Of a DNA stretch of 9,471 bases, positions 1 through 6,218 are shown in pieces. Position 1 is the first letter of the stretch; each line of letters begins with the position of its first letter. The stretch comes from CAZAJS01 sp964485635. Lineage in GTDB: Bacteria; Pseudomonadota; Gammaproteobacteria; Francisellales; Francisellaceae. Under the pieces are notes generated by a model. That model saw only the letters and a program-made list of their open reading frames with translations, was not told where the DNA came from and made no database searches. A program made the position numbers and the translations under genes. Location: assembly GCA_964485635.1 (NCBI GenBank), contig CAZAJS010000045.1, positions 1 to 9,471 on the forward strand, read 5' to 3'.

Positions 1-715
1 AATGTTCATTTTCTAAGAACTCTAAAAAATCAATTGACTCTTGTTGCTGTGTCGAGCTGACATAACAAGGCTCTGTTTTAAGGATCTCGACAGCTTGGGC
101 CATTTGATATTTCATTGCCGGATAATCATGAACAATGACTTGTAATGTTTTATATAGCTCAATGATTTCATGCTCTAAGGCTTTGAATAATTGATGATTT
201 TCTGCTTGACGGTCAACTTCTAGAATAATAAAGGCTTCTTGCCCATACTCCCCTTGGTTTGGACGAGAAACACTGTTGACTTTTTGCCAACACAAACCCT
301 CTAACTGACCCTTTTCATCACGTTTAGCCCCTAAAGCACCTGAACTAAAGACAAAATGCACTCCAAGCCCTTTTCGAGCCATTAACATAACCAGACTATC
401 CACGACAAAAGGTGAATCCGGTAAAGCAACTTGAATTGCCGTGTGTGATGAGTTCCAACCATCACGTTCATGGATTGGATTAAAAACACGAACTAATGCA
501 TGGTCGGATTGTCGTTTTTGAATAAAATGCCAAAAATTGACAATCATTCCATAAAAATCAATAATATCACGTGAAATTAATTCTTGTTGTGAGACAACAT
601 TGGCATAAGCATCTCTTAATGAAATCAATTGCTTGGCATCATTTTTATCAAAATTTTTATAAAACATTTGCTCAAGTTTTTTTGATACAATTTCAATTTT
701 TTCATCGGTATACAT
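1..715 (-). CDS. gdhB: NAD-specific glutamate dehydrogenase, large type, N-terminal 238 residues (partial)
   Basis: The product oxidatively deaminates L-glutamate to 2-oxoglutarate and ammonium with NAD+, a catabolic step in the cytoplasm. The large bacterial family (Pseudomonas GdhB type) is about 1,600 residues, so only about the first 15% is here; the gene runs off the left edge with an open frame and no stop. I recognise it by the N-terminal family block at residues 75-120, which reads RVFNP..ERDGWNSSHTAI, then PFVVDSLVMLMARKGLGVH. This matches the N-terminal ACT-like regulatory region of the family from memory. The visible end (DFLEFLENEH) also fits the conserved segment that follows. 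The catalytic dehydrogenase domain lies outside the window. The ATG at 715 is supported by an AAGG at 723-726, 7 bases upstream. It is divergent from the MFS gene and shares its control region. Family assignment is firm; allosteric behaviour cannot be judged. Confidence 0.92.
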   Translation of the reverse strand, partial: MYTDEKIEIVSKKLEQMFYKNFDKNDAKQLISLRDAYANVVSQQELISRDIIDFYGMIVNFWHFIQKRQSDHALVRVFNPIHERDGWNSSHTAIQVALPDSPFVVDSLVMLMARKGLGVHFVFSSGALGAKRDEKGQLEGLCWQKVNSVSRPNQGEYGQEAFIILEVDRQAENHQLFKALEHEIIELYKTLQVIVHDYPAMKYQMAQAVEILKTEPCYVSSTQQQESIDFLEFLENEH

Positions 716-747
716 ATTTTTACCTTGGCCTTATGATTAACATTTCT

Positions 748-776
748 TTGACTTACTTAATTGATTTAAATATGAT
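748..776 (+). promoter_or_regulatory. Candidate sigma70 promoter for the MFS transporter gene
   Basis: TTGACT (748-753), a 17-base spacer and TATGAT (771-776) give a near-consensus promoter. Transcription would start near 783, leaving an untranslated leader of about 134 bases before the ATG at 917. That leader contains the palindrome at 825-838. The -10 element overlaps that of the minus-strand promoter. Confidence 0.55.
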
Positions 777-800
777 AAGCCACTTTTTTAAGAAGCTCAA
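772..800 (-). promoter_or_regulatory. Candidate sigma70 promoter for the glutamate dehydrogenase gene
   Basis: Read on the minus strand, TTGAGC (795-800) is followed after exactly 17 bases by TATCAT (772-777). Transcription would start near 765 and give a leader of about 50 bases before the ATG at 715. The -10 element overlaps that of the opposing promoter. This is pattern matching only, in an AT-rich region. Confidence 0.5.
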
Positions 801-824
801 TAAATCTGATAATAAATCTCTGAA

Positions 825-838
825 AAGTTTATAAACTT
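825..838. promoter_or_regulatory. 14-base perfect palindrome, possible operator
   Basis: AAGTTTATAAACTT reads the same on both strands. It lies downstream of the predicted transporter transcription start and about 25 bases upstream of the -35 of the glutamate dehydrogenase promoter, a position from which a dimeric regulator could act on either gene. It is AT-rich and could be chance; no regulator gene is nearby. Confidence 0.35.
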
Positions 839-916
839 AATAGGTATCCAACCCATGACAATTTAGCATAAAGCACTTAGACTTTAAGCTAGGCTCCTGA
901 AAAGGCGAGAGCATTT

Positions 917-2188
917 ATGAAAAAAACATTATTTGTGTTAATTGGATTTTGGTCAGCCTGCGTTGTGTATTATGCTTACACACGATTTCTAAGCACCTCA
1001 ATGGGGGCTTTATCTGTACCTCTAAGCCAACAAGGTTTTTCTGAAATGACATTGTCTATTGCTGTGTCAGCTTATAGCTTAGCATTACTAATCATGAAAT
1101 TTCCAGTTAGTTTTTTAATTGAGCGATTCGGCATATTACGACCTGTCCAGTGTGCCGTGCCCATTGTATTAACTGGCGTATTATTCATGAGTTGGCCCAT
1201 GCATCCTACCCTTCTAATCATTGGGCGTTTTATTATTGGTATAGGCGCTTCTTTTGCCTTAATTGTCACCTATAAAGCAACAAGCCATTTAGTTTCAGTT
1301 GCCAGTTTTACTTTATGGACTGGGGTTATTTATTTTATTGGAACCGGTGGCATGGCTTTATCAGGAGGCCCATTAGCAGGCTTATTATCGATCATGCATT
1401 ATCATATGACGATGCTACTGATTGTGGTGGCAGGGTTGCTTATTTGGAGTGGAATTTTGTTAACAAGTCGTAGCCGATTTGTACAAACCACCATGAAACA
1501 ACAAACTAACTCGACACATGCCTACTTGAAAGGTGTAAAATACCTTTTCCAAGACAAGCAATCGTTATTAGCCATTATTTATACAGCAATGATGACCGCT
1601 GCCTTTTTTACAGTCATTAGTTTTTGGGGTAGTGAATTTTTACGTCAAGCTAAACACTTAAGCCCACATCAATCTAGTTTCATTGCCAATTCAATTTTGG
1701 CATTTGGTTCAGGTGCATTTTCCTTATTAGTTGGCATCATTATTTATTTAGGATGGATTCGTCGTTGGCAATTGATTTTAATGAGCTTTTTATCAACGCT
1801 TGCGTTAATTGCCCTTTTTTTAACACCGATTAAAAATCTTTGGATTTTATATAGTTTAGCCATTGTTATTAGTTTTGGCTTTGCATTAACTGGTATTGTG
1901 TTTGATACGATCAATAAACGTTGCTACCCCATTTTAGCAACAGCCATTGCCTTATTATTTTTTATTGAAAACATATTAAATACGCTTTTATCACCCTTGA
2001 TATCAGCTTTTCGCCATAGTATTGAATCTTTAACAAATGATTCATTACTCAGCTACCAGTTAGCATTTAGTCTAATTATAGTACTGTATGGTATAGCAAC
2101 AGTCATTAGCTGTTTTATCCACCCACAACGACACCAATTACCCATTGATGCTATTTTAGGCACTGATCAAGGGCCTGCTGATAAGTGA
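917..2188 (+). CDS. Major facilitator superfamily (MFS) transporter, substrate unknown
   Basis: A 423-residue inner-membrane protein with about twelve predicted helices (roughly 3-22, 46-66, 78-95, 97-119, 134-157, 163-183, 216-236, 254-279, 284-302, 306-328, 337-363, 379-400) and a hydrophilic central loop near 184-215, the 6+6 layout of MFS carriers. The loop between helices 2 and 3 has a degenerate signature A (FLIERFGILR, 66-75; Glu where Asp is usual). Helix 4 has the GRFIIGIGAS form of motif B (103-112), whose Arg is typical of proton-coupled carriers. I cannot name the substrate; sharing a control region with glutamate dehydrogenase makes an amino acid or other organic anion possible, but that is inference. 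The ATG at 917 has a modest ribosome site (AAAGGCGAGAG, 901-911). The 3' end overlaps the convergent COG3014 gene by 22 bases. Confidence 0.88.
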   Translation: MKKTLFVLIGFWSACVVYYAYTRFLSTSMGALSVPLSQQGFSEMTLSIAVSAYSLALLIMKFPVSFLIERFGILRPVQCAVPIVLTGVLFMSWPMHPTLLIIGRFIIGIGASFALIVTYKATSHLVSVASFTLWTGVIYFIGTGGMALSGGPLAGLLSIMHYHMTMLLIVVAGLLIWSGILLTSRSRFVQTTMKQQTNSTHAYLKGVKYLFQDKQSLLAIIYTAMMTAAFFTVISFWGSEFLRQAKHLSPHQSSFIANSILAFGSGAFSLLVGIIIYLGWIRRWQLILMSFLSTLALIALFLTPIKNLWILYSLAIVISFGFALTGIVFDTINKRCYPILATAIALLFFIENILNTLLSPLISAFRHSIESLTNDSLLSYQLAFSLIIVLYGIATVISCFIHPQRHQLPIDAILGTDQGPADK

Positions 2189-3582
2189 AATTGCTTAATC
2201 ATTTGGTAGTTGCCAACACTTATAATCCAAACAAGGGTTGTTTTCCCAGGTGTGATGGTTACTGAATATGGTGCTTGATGAGCAATTTGCAATTGATAAT
2301 GGCCTTGTGGTAAAGAGTTTGTATACAGTTGCACATTATTAGGTAAAAGTAACCAGCTACGCTGATCGGCTTGAGCTGTAAGGATATTGTAAAAATTTGC
2401 TAATAGCCATAATACACCTCGTCCGTGGTCATTATCGCGATCATCTAACTGATGTGTTATCTGAGCTTTAGTAATAATCCGCATAATTTGACGAGCCCAT
2501 ATAACTGGATAAGCTTGTCTCAGTGCTGCAGCTGCCATGGCATTTGTATTAACAAGCATCGCTGTTTTTTGATGCTTAACGATTTTTTGATCTTGCTGTG
2601 TTATTTGCACAGAAACTGGCGGCAATAGTCGTGCGTCTGACGAATAATAAGGAATCGCTAATTGTTGAATGCCACCGTTGCCTAATAATAAAGGAAATCG
2701 AAACACCTTTTTTTGAGCAACTGTTCCTTGACTATATAAAACGACTAAACGTCCTTTATTATTAGGCAGAGACTGATGCCCATTAAAACCTTTTTGAATT
2801 TGTTGATAGGTTTGATCAACATAAGGGTTATTTGGTAATAAACGTTTTGCATGGCGAATTGAAACCCAGGCATTATTATAATCTTGATCATAGGCTAAAT
2901 AAAGTAATGCGGCCACATAATAACTAAATCCATTTTCAGCTGAGTTCGTGATTTTGCCAGCAAGTTGACTGGTTTGCTGTACTTGACTAGCATTTTCAAG
3001 CTCGGTTTTATTCGCACTTAATAAATGATTAACTTGTTTTTGTTCTTTGATGCGCTTAGCAAGACTACGTTGCTGAACAACCCAGTACTGTGCATTAGAT
3101 AAACGTCTAATTGAAACTAAAGCATCACTTAAATTATTTTGTGACAAATAATTTAAAGCCTGATACGTATATAAAAACGTCATTTCATAATCAGCTATAT
3201 CATAAGGTAACGCTCGGTCACTTGTCATAATCGCTGCTAAATTATTAAAAATTTGTGAGGCTTGAATGCGTGCAGCTGCTTGACTAGCAGCAATGTTTTT
3301 TTCAACACGCTGATAATACTGTTGTGATTGTTCAGATAAATTAACTAGCTGAGTGATACGCCCTAACTCTAGGTTTGCTAATGGTTTTCCATTTTCAGCT
3401 TCATGATAAAAATCTGTATTAAGCGTATTAACTGCCACTTGTGGTTGATTATTGCTTAAAGCAACAATACTTGCTTGCATTTGTTGTGGGTGGCTTGGTC
3501 GGACTGTTGCACAACCTGCTATGCTACTGATGATAGCAAATAACAGGCTGACTCGCCATTTAACAGTTAACCTTATCCGCAT
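2167..3582 (-). CDS. COG3014-type outer-envelope lipoprotein of unknown function
   Basis: With the ATG at 3582 the product is 471 residues. It begins with a basic start, a hydrophobic stretch and a lipobox ending SIAGC (Cys24), so it should be lipidated; residues Ala-Thr at +2/+3 do not suggest inner-membrane retention. The middle is helical, with TPR-like segments near 133-166 and 220-265 and a likely coiled coil at about 174-208. A beta-rich part follows (GRLVVLYSQGTVAQKK, 277-292) and ends with a segment containing RSWLLLPNNVQLYT and LPQGHYQL. This layout matches my recollection of COG3014, which has no established function. A TTG at 3594 would extend the frame by four residues and overlap lpoB; I prefer the ATG because it gives a compact signal peptide, though no strong ribosome site precedes either. 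It starts 5 bases after lpoB ends, so translational coupling is likely and a role with LpoB in the cell wall is plausible. Confidence 0.75.
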   Translation of the reverse strand: MRIRLTVKWRVSLLFAIISSIAGCATVRPSHPQQMQASIVALSNNQPQVAVNTLNTDFYHEAENGKPLANLELGRITQLVNLSEQSQQYYQRVEKNIAASQAAARIQASQIFNNLAAIMTSDRALPYDIADYEMTFLYTYQALNYLSQNNLSDALVSIRRLSNAQYWVVQQRSLAKRIKEQKQVNHLLSANKTELENASQVQQTSQLAGKITNSAENGFSYYVAALLYLAYDQDYNNAWVSIRHAKRLLPNNPYVDQTYQQIQKGFNGHQSLPNNKGRLVVLYSQGTVAQKKVFRFPLLLGNGGIQQLAIPYYSSDARLLPPVSVQITQQDQKIVKHQKTAMLVNTNAMAAAALRQAYPVIWARQIMRIITKAQITHQLDDRDNDHGRGVLWLLANFYNILTAQADQRSWLLLPNNVQLYTNSLPQGHYQLQIAHQAPYSVTITPGKTTLVWIISVGNYQMIKQFHLSAGP

Positions 3583-3587
3583 AGGGT

Positions 3588-4187
3588 TTACCAACCAAAA
3601 AAGCTTCGCTTTTCAATTTTTCGAATTTGCTTTTGCCCTTGCCAAACCATTAATCCTGTTTTTATATCAATCATTTTCAAAGTTACAAGAAAGAAAAGAG
3701 TTTGTTGCGATTTATTTTTAGCACGCATATCAGCAATGCTGCCATAAACCATATAACGAGCACCAACTTGTTGCCCCATTTTAATAGCTGTATTTTGATC
3801 TACCATGCCAGATTTAGCCTGATATTGCATTTGATCTTTCATTTGTTCAACTTGCGACATATCTGTTATGTCAAACAGGCCGCTATTGACCAATTTGGTT
3901 GACACGGTATTTTCTAACATTTTTGTATTGATATGCTCAGAGGTTTCATTGCGAATCGTACTAAAAAATAATACTGGCCGCTGATCTTGTGACGTGATTC
4001 GCTCAACTGATTTTGAGTTAAGCATATTACTTACCATTTTTTCAGTTGTTGTCTGCAAGTCCGTTGAGCTAAACCGCATTGATGTTGTATCAACACCTTG
4101 TGGGTCAGTATACTGGACATTAGACGCACACCCACTAAGAACCAAAAAGACTGGCACAGTGATCAGCCATCGTTTTTTAAATTGCAT
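3588..4187 (-). CDS. lpoB: Penicillin-binding protein activator LpoB-like lipoprotein
   Basis: In Escherichia coli, LpoB is an outer-membrane lipoprotein that crosses the periplasm to stimulate the peptidoglycan synthase PBP1B. This 199-residue product has a signal peptide with lipobox VLSGC (Cys20). Its globular domain starts near residue 40 and carries family-like segments: TEKMVSNML (48-56), VLFFSTIRNET (about 72-82), GARYMVYGSI (about 141-150) and TGLMVWQGQKQIRK (about 177-190). It lacks the long proline-rich tether of the enteric protein: only about 20 residues separate the lipidated Cys from the domain. It also ends in a short basic-aromatic tail (KIEKRSFFGW). The ATG is supported by AGGGA at 4194-4198, 6 bases upstream. 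It lies 98 bases after poxB and immediately before the COG3014 lipoprotein gene. The family call is good; its actual partner in this organism is unknown. Confidence 0.85.
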   Translation of the reverse strand: MQFKKRWLITVPVFLVLSGCASNVQYTDPQGVDTTSMRFSSTDLQTTTEKMVSNMLNSKSVERITSQDQRPVLFFSTIRNETSEHINTKMLENTVSTKLVNSGLFDITDMSQVEQMKDQMQYQAKSGMVDQNTAIKMGQQVGARYMVYGSIADMRAKNKSQQTLFFLVTLKMIDIKTGLMVWQGQKQIRKIEKRSFFGW

Positions 4188-4226
4188 TTGTATTCCCTAT
4201 TCGTATGATGCTGTTTAATGAAGTTA

Positions 4227-4255
4227 TTTTTAGCGTAAGTCATATCAAAAGTAAA
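4227..4255 (-). promoter_or_regulatory. Weak candidate promoter for lpoB
   Basis: On the minus strand TTTACT (4250-4255), a 17-base spacer and TAAAAA (4227-4232) match four of six consensus bases in each box. A start near 4220 would give a leader of about 33 bases. I see no terminator between poxB and lpoB, so read-through from poxB is also possible. Confidence 0.28.
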
Positions 4256-4285
4256 GCCTAATAATGATCAATCTAATACCATTTT

Positions 4286-6010
4286 TTATAACTGTTTGAA
4301 TAAATTTTGAATTTGACGCTCAAGTACCATTTCTTTTATTTTACCAGTTGTGAATTTCCAAGCTGTTTTAAAATCAATTTCAGAAGGAATAATCAATTCA
4401 TCTGGATTGACCGTCACTTCAACGACTACGGGTTGATCTGCAGCTAATGCTTGAGCTAAAGTTGGTTTTAAATCACTGGCTTTTTCAACTTTTAGCCCTA
4501 AACAATGACTTGCATTGGCAATTTGCGCATAATCTGGGTTAACAAGATCAGTTGCAAATCGTGGCAGCCCTGCCGCTTCCATTTCTAGTTCAACAAATCC
4601 AAATTTATCATTTTTAAAGACAACTGCTACCAAATTTAATCCATAACGAGCGGCTGTCACCAAATCACCCAGTAACATGCTAAAAGCACCATCGCCGCAC
4701 ATGGCAATGACTTGACGTGATGGGTATTTGGCTTGGGCACCAATAGCTGCAGGCAGTCCAACACCTAATGAACCATGCGTAAATGATCCAATCAAACGCT
4801 GGTTTGATTTCATTTTTAAGTAACGTGCGGCCCATACAGTTACCTCACCCACTTCAGCAATAAAAATTGCATCATCTGATGCTAACTCAGATAATGTCAA
4901 AACAACCGATTGAGGATGAATTGGTGTGTTATCCTGTTGCGATTCAATGGCATATTTTTGCGTTGTTTGATCAACCCATTTATCACGTTTCTCCTGCAAT
5001 TTTGTTAAAAATCCTGTATCATTGTTACTTTGGTCAAGGTGCGGTAAAAGCTGTTTAATGGCATTGCCAACATCGGCAGCGATTCCTACTTGAACAGCGC
5101 AACGGTGGCCTAATTTTTCTGCATTTAGATCAACTTGAATAATGTGATCATGATCTGGTAAAAATGCACTATAAGGAAAGTCTGTACCTAACATGATTAA
5201 AGCATCACAATCGTCAACAACAGCCATACCATGAGGCGTCCCTACATGGCCAATTCCACCAATACTATTAGGGTGATCATAAGGTAAAACTTCTGTTCCT
5301 TTTAAAGAATGTACTACTGGGGCGTTCAATTTTTCAGCAAGCTGTGATACCAATTCACCATAACCTCGTGCACCTGCACCAATTAATAAAGCAGGTCGTT
5401 GGGCATTATTCAGCAGGTCTGCAGCTTGCTTTATATCAGATGATAAAGGCATCATTGCTGTTGTGCTTGGCTCAAATGTTTGAATCGTCCGTTTCGTGAC
5501 AGGTATTTGACTCGTTGCTAAATCTGTCGGTATTGCAATATGAGCCACACCTCGTTGACAAACAGCCGCTTTGACTGCTTGTTGTAACAACCGCGGCATT
5601 TGATCAGCACTAGATAATGTTTGGCTGAATACACATACATCATCAAATGCTTTGATTTGATCGACTTCCTGAAAATAGCCTGATGCTTGCTCTTGACCTG
5701 GCACCTGCCCTGTAATGACCAAAACTGGTGACCGGTCACGCGCGGCATTGTAAATACCATTAATAAAATGTAATGCCCCTGGCCCAATTGTTCCAACGCC
5801 AACAGCTAAAGACTGAGACAGTTCTGCTTGGGCTGAAATAGCAAAACCAGCTGTTTCTTCATGACGAACCGTCATCCAATCAATACGCCCATCACGTCGT
5901 AATGCATCAGTTAATGCATTCATAGCATCGCCGGTAATTCCAAAAATTTGTTTAATACCATAATCAGCTAATTGTTTAACAATATCTTCTGCAATCGTAT
6001 GAGTTTTCAT
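4286..6010 (-). CDS. poxB: Pyruvate dehydrogenase (quinone) / pyruvate oxidase PoxB
   Basis: This thiamine diphosphate- and FAD-dependent enzyme decarboxylates pyruvate to acetate and CO2 and passes electrons to membrane quinone. The 574-residue product is collinear with E. coli PoxB (572). Visible in order: an N-terminal ThDP-binding domain with the catalytic Glu in RHEE (Glu51), a central FAD-type domain (IGAGARGYG near 210-218; GTDFPYSAF near 275-283), and a C-terminal domain with the metal/ThDP motif from GDG (439-441) to about KND (466-468). The last 19 residues form an amphipathic basic helix like the membrane-binding tail of PoxB. This favours the quinone-reducing enzyme over acetolactate synthase or the phosphate-dependent oxidase. 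The ATG at 6010 is chosen over a TTG one codon upstream because AAAAGGA (6019-6025) lies 8 bases before it. It is divergent from gnd and upstream of lpoB. Confidence 0.93.
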   Translation of the reverse strand: MKTHTIAEDIVKQLADYGIKQIFGITGDAMNALTDALRRDGRIDWMTVRHEETAGFAISAQAELSQSLAVGVGTIGPGALHFINGIYNAARDRSPVLVITGQVPGQEQASGYFQEVDQIKAFDDVCVFSQTLSSADQMPRLLQQAVKAAVCQRGVAHIAIPTDLATSQIPVTKRTIQTFEPSTTAMMPLSSDIKQAADLLNNAQRPALLIGAGARGYGELVSQLAEKLNAPVVHSLKGTEVLPYDHPNSIGGIGHVGTPHGMAVVDDCDALIMLGTDFPYSAFLPDHDHIIQVDLNAEKLGHRCAVQVGIAADVGNAIKQLLPHLDQSNNDTGFLTKLQEKRDKWVDQTTQKYAIESQQDNTPIHPQSVVLTLSELASDDAIFIAEVGEVTVWAARYLKMKSNQRLIGSFTHGSLGVGLPAAIGAQAKYPSRQVIAMCGDGAFSMLLGDLVTAARYGLNLVAVVFKNDKFGFVELEMEAAGLPRFATDLVNPDYAQIANASHCLGLKVEKASDLKPTLAQALAADQPVVVEVTVNPDELIIPSEIDFKTAWKFTTGKIKEMVLERQIQNLFKQL

Positions 6011-6100
6011 CAAATAAGTCCTTTTGTTATTACTTTTAAAAAATTGAATTTCATTATTATCTTAGCAGATACTTAGTCATTTGTTAGCATCACCTTACGT

Positions 6101-6130
6101 TTTATTTTAGATAATTCAATAACATATAAT
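6101..6130 (+). promoter_or_regulatory. Candidate promoter of the gnd-plsY-metNI operon
   Basis: A perfect -10 hexamer TATAAT (6125-6130) has only a poor -35 (TTTATT, 6101-6106, 18-base spacing), as expected of a promoter that may need an activator. The start would be near 6137, about 82 bases before the preferred gnd ATG. The -10 sits in the spacer of the inverted repeat at 6118-6138. Confidence 0.4.
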
Positions 6131-6138
6131 TTGTTATT
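6118..6138. promoter_or_regulatory. Inverted repeat spanning the divergent poxB/gnd promoters, possible operator
   Basis: AATAACA (6118-6124) and TGTTATT (6132-6138) are perfect inverted repeats separated by seven bases that contain the TATAAT of the gnd promoter. Pairing resumes beyond one mismatch on each side (TT at 6115-6116 with AA at 6140-6141). A dimeric regulator bound here would cover the gnd -10 and touch the proposed poxB -10. No regulator gene is in the window. Confidence 0.4.
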
Positions 6139-6165
6139 AAATCTTGTAGCGATAACTTGTTTCAA
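6136..6165 (-). promoter_or_regulatory. Candidate poxB promoter
   Basis: On the minus strand TTGAAA (6160-6165) is followed after 18 bases by TTTAAT (6136-6141), five of six consensus bases in each box. A start near 6129 would give a leader of about 118 bases before the poxB ATG. Its -10 overlaps the right arm of the inverted repeat at 6118-6138. Confidence 0.35.
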
Positions 6166-6218
6166 TAGTTCAAACCGTTACAATGGTTATTAAGATGATA
6201 TTACGCAAGGATTTGAAT

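Noticed and set aside
571..834. Plus-strand frame of 87 codons over the glutamate dehydrogenase start
   Set aside because: Most of it is antisense to the well-supported gdhB N-terminus, and its product is low-complexity and resembles nothing.
855..866. Four-codon reading frame (Met-Thr-Ile-stop) in the transporter leader
   Set aside because: Such minimal frames are expected by chance in a 134-base leader, and only a weak AGGT precedes it.
893..912. Small hairpin (CCT-GAAA-AGG, with outer GCT/AGC pairs) over the transporter ribosome site
   Set aside because: The inner stem is three base pairs, too weak to call a translational switch without conservation.
1072..1269. Minus-strand frame inside the MFS gene
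   Set aside because: Shadow of the transporter; no ribosome site and no recognisable product.
3452..4218. Three plus-strand frames antisense to the COG3014 and lpoB genes
   Set aside because: They lie opposite two lipoprotein genes that have clear signal peptides and family segments.
4188..4285. Possible terminator between poxB and lpoB
   Set aside because: Only a short TGATCA-centred symmetry is present and no stem with a following T-run on the minus strand.
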